Shown here piece by piece: positions 6,593 to 8,248 of a DNA stretch of 8,248 nt (its first letter is position 1; every line of letters starts with the position of its first letter). Below the pieces are notes generated by a model that made no database searches, was not told where the DNA came from, and was given only the letters and a program-made list of their open reading frames with translations. Origin of the DNA: an uncultured Spirochaetaceae bacterium (lineage in GTDB: Bacteria > Spirochaetota > Spirochaetia > Treponematales > Treponemataceae); contig CACXDK010000107.1 of assembly GCA_902766345.1 (NCBI GenBank), forward strand, positions 1 through 8,248, given 5' to 3'. Position numbers and translations under genes: made by a program.

Positions 6593-8056
6593 CTACTCTT
6601 CTGCAATGACAAATTTAATCTTATCACCAATAATAATATGATAAGGAGGCTCTAAATCCGCATCTGCATTAATTTCAGTATCAATAGGCTCTGGCAAAAC
6701 CGACTGAACAAATTCAAAGCCCTTATCAGTCTGAGTAACAAAACCATCTACAACAGGAATGCCATTATTCAAAACCTGTGCAGGCATAGAAACATCTTTA
6801 ACAAGCTGTCGTTTAGAACGTGCAATATACACCTTAAATGACGGAGCATTTTCCACATTCAATATAATGCCGTCCGCAATTCCATCAGAAAGAGAAATTT
6901 CTGCAATATTCTCAAAATCCTGCAATTCTTTCTGTAGCTCCGCCCCACCTTCTGCCAAGCTGTCAGCGATGCGATATGTCTGAATAAGCATGGCAGGAAC
7001 ATAATCCTTTATAGAGTTTTCCATAGGGATTTGCTTAAAACGTTCTGCCAACTGGCTCAATTCCAACAAAGTCAGTTGAGTATCCCTTACAGACATAGAA
7101 AACATTGTAGACGAAAATAAATCTGTATAATCCATAGCATCAAAAGAAAGATCATTTATAGTTTTCCATAATGCCCAAGAAGACGTTTCTTTAGTAATGC
7201 CAGCATCCTGTATGATTTTATCCTGCTCACTATCCTCTTCGCGAGCCTTTGGATCTAGAAGATTTATTTTTGCCTGATGAGTATCACGAACCTTTTCTAC
7301 AGCCGATTTTTGTTTCTGAGCAGATTTTTTCTGCTGTTCCGCTAATTGAATATACAATTCGCTGATTTTAGCCTCATATCTATTTCTAATAGCACTAATC
7401 TCAAGCTCATGGAGCTGCTTTGTAGAATCAACAACAACTTCTCCATTCTGCTCAGCAGAACGTTTTTTTTCATTATATTCATCCAATTGTTTCTTGTATT
7501 TTTGAATGTCAGCTTCAGCTTCTTCAAGCTTTGGCTCATATTCATCATTAATTTCCTTTACAGTTGCCAAATACTCCCTTTCCAAAGCCACCATACTAAG
7601 CCTAAGTTCACCACCAGGAGTAACCGAGCGAACCATCTGTATAGTATACAAATCCATCTTTCTCTTAAGTTCTGCCTGAGCAAGAGCATCTTCCTTTTCC
7701 ATCTCCAACATTTTCTTAGCCCTGACAGCATTATCATATAGCGACTGAACGCGCTCAGCAGAATTTAACAGAATACGCAGATTCAAGTCATCAAAAGAAT
7801 TTATGTTTATTGAAATTCCGTGATTAATTCGTGTAATAACCCCAGCAATAGCAAGAGAACCAAGAACAATAAACAACAGACAGATTGCAAGAGCAATACG
7901 TAAAAAAAATGCTTTGTTTTTTGAAGTCTTTGCATATTCTTCCTGCAGATTATACCTGTCTACCCTTTTCTGACTAAGCTTTTTTAACTCATCGCCAAGA
8001 AAAAGAGACACTTCACTGTGAGTAAAATCTGCATCTATTTTGTCTGTATTATCCAT
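6593..8056 (-). CDS. Single-pass membrane protein with long coiled coil, family not recognised
   Basis: 487 residues. A charged N-terminal segment (1-48) is followed by one hydrophobic helix at about 49-75. Next comes a long charged heptad-like region at about 98-265, rich in Glu, Lys, Gln and Ala, with a short break near TPGGE (146-150). A mixed helical part follows (about 290-390) and then a beta-rich C-terminal part (about 390-487). Positive charges cluster before the helix, so an N-in topology with the coiled coil in the periplasm is inferred. There is no cleavable signal peptide and no enzyme motif. The ATG at 8056 has GGAG six bases upstream. The gene begins 22 bp inside the end of the probable nucleotide cyclase gene, which implies translational coupling and a related role, for example as a membrane partner or effector. 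That role is inference. Downstream there is no terminator hairpin before the aminotransferase promoter, so read-through is possible. Confidence 0.82.
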   Translation of the reverse strand: MDNTDKIDADFTHSEVSLFLGDELKKLSQKRVDRYNLQEEYAKTSKNKAFFLRIALAICLLFIVLGSLAIAGVITRINHGISININSFDDLNLRILLNSAERVQSLYDNAVRAKKMLEMEKEDALAQAELKRKMDLYTIQMVRSVTPGGELRLSMVALEREYLATVKEINDEYEPKLEEAEADIQKYKKQLDEYNEKKRSAEQNGEVVVDSTKQLHELEISAIRNRYEAKISELYIQLAEQQKKSAQKQKSAVEKVRDTHQAKINLLDPKAREEDSEQDKIIQDAGITKETSSWALWKTINDLSFDAMDYTDLFSSTMFSMSVRDTQLTLLELSQLAERFKQIPMENSIKDYVPAMLIQTYRIADSLAEGGAELQKELQDFENIAEISLSDGIADGIILNVENAPSFKVYIARSKRQLVKDVSMPAQVLNNGIPVVDGFVTQTDKGFEFVQSVLPEPIDTEINADADLEPPYHIIIGDKIKFVIAEE

Positions 8057-8247
8057 ACTCCACTCCAGTCAGCTGGTGCTGAATTTTCTCCCATACGCTC
8101 CAAAAACACTTCTGCCGTCGGCAATCCACAATTCTCAAATGCAGTACGGGCAGCATCCCAGTCACCCTTATAATAAAGTTGCAAAGCCTCTTCATATCTA
8201 ATAAGACTGTCTTTGTCTATGCCATCAGCATTTGTTTCATCTTCCGC
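8035..8247 (-). CDS. C-terminal tail of a probable class III adenylate/guanylate cyclase (5' part off window)
   Basis: Reading the minus strand from 8247 gives 70 open codons ending at TAG (8037-8035). The segment is short, but its pattern is telling. A TPR-like helix pair (RYEEALQLYYKGDWDAARTAF, visible residues 17-37) is followed by an AEVFLERM helix and ends in APADWSGVWIIQTK. This layout, with a YxxALxLYxxGDWxxA helix, a vFLeR helix and a final P-x-DWdGVW-x-x-x-x-K, is the typical C-terminal tail I recall in spirochaetal adenylate/guanylate cyclases, after the catalytic domain. The catalytic domain itself is outside the window, so activity and substrate cannot be checked. The alternative is an unrelated TPR protein. 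The gene overlaps the following coiled-coil gene by 22 bp. Confidence 0.68.
   Translation of the reverse strand, partial: AEDETNADGIDKDSLIRYEEALQLYYKGDWDAARTAFENCGLPTAEVFLERMGENSAPADWSGVWIIQTK
8063..8066 (-). promoter_or_regulatory. Shine-Dalgarno GGAG for the coiled-coil gene, inside the cyclase gene
   Basis: GGAG on the minus strand six bases before the ATG at 8056. A second GGAG at 8061-8058 is too close to the start to serve. The site lies in the DWSGVW codons of the upstream gene. Confidence 0.65.
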
Positions 8248-8248
8248 A

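Noticed and set aside
7346..7741. 131-residue plus-strand open frame with hydrophobic stretches
   Set aside because: It is antisense to the coiled-coil gene; the hydrophobic look arises from reading Glu/Lys codons in reverse. No ribosome binding site or family feature.

Overview
The window looks like a chromosomal segment from a spirochaete, most likely an AT-rich Treponema. Three things point there. The gene order dxr - rseP - secreted beta-propeller protein matches what I recall of treponemal genomes. The last 70 residues of a gene at the right edge resemble the tail of treponemal adenylate/guanylate cyclases. The start sites carry strong GGAG/GGAGG Shine-Dalgarno sequences. The species cannot be fixed from this sequence alone. 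I see no mobile element, CRISPR array, tRNA or rRNA. Coding density is very high, and no gene-free stretch exceeds about 75 bases.

Left half (2-3800, plus strand): the 3' part of dxr (MEP isoprenoid pathway), rseP (site-2 intramembrane metalloprotease) and a 659-residue exported beta-propeller protein of unknown function. dxr and rseP overlap by 10 bp, and rseP starts at TTG with its ribosome binding site inside dxr. The propeller gene follows 23 nt later and may also have its own promoter in the tail of rseP.

Right half (3809-8247, minus strand, read right to left): the C-terminal tail of a probable class III nucleotide cyclase, a 487-residue single-pass membrane coiled-coil protein that starts inside the cyclase gene, a class I PLP aminotransferase with a good sigma70-type promoter of its own, and glgA (glycogen synthase). 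The aminotransferase and glgA are 33 nt apart and probably share a transcript. The cyclase and coiled-coil genes form a second, translationally coupled pair.

The two halves converge at 3800/3809 with only 8 bp between stop codons and no classical terminator. A stable hairpin lies just inside the 3' end of glgA. Most of the window is housekeeping. The least explained parts are the cyclase-linked coiled-coil protein and the propeller protein next to rseP. I found no clear evidence of a wholly new system, but the cyclase/coiled-coil pair is the best lead.
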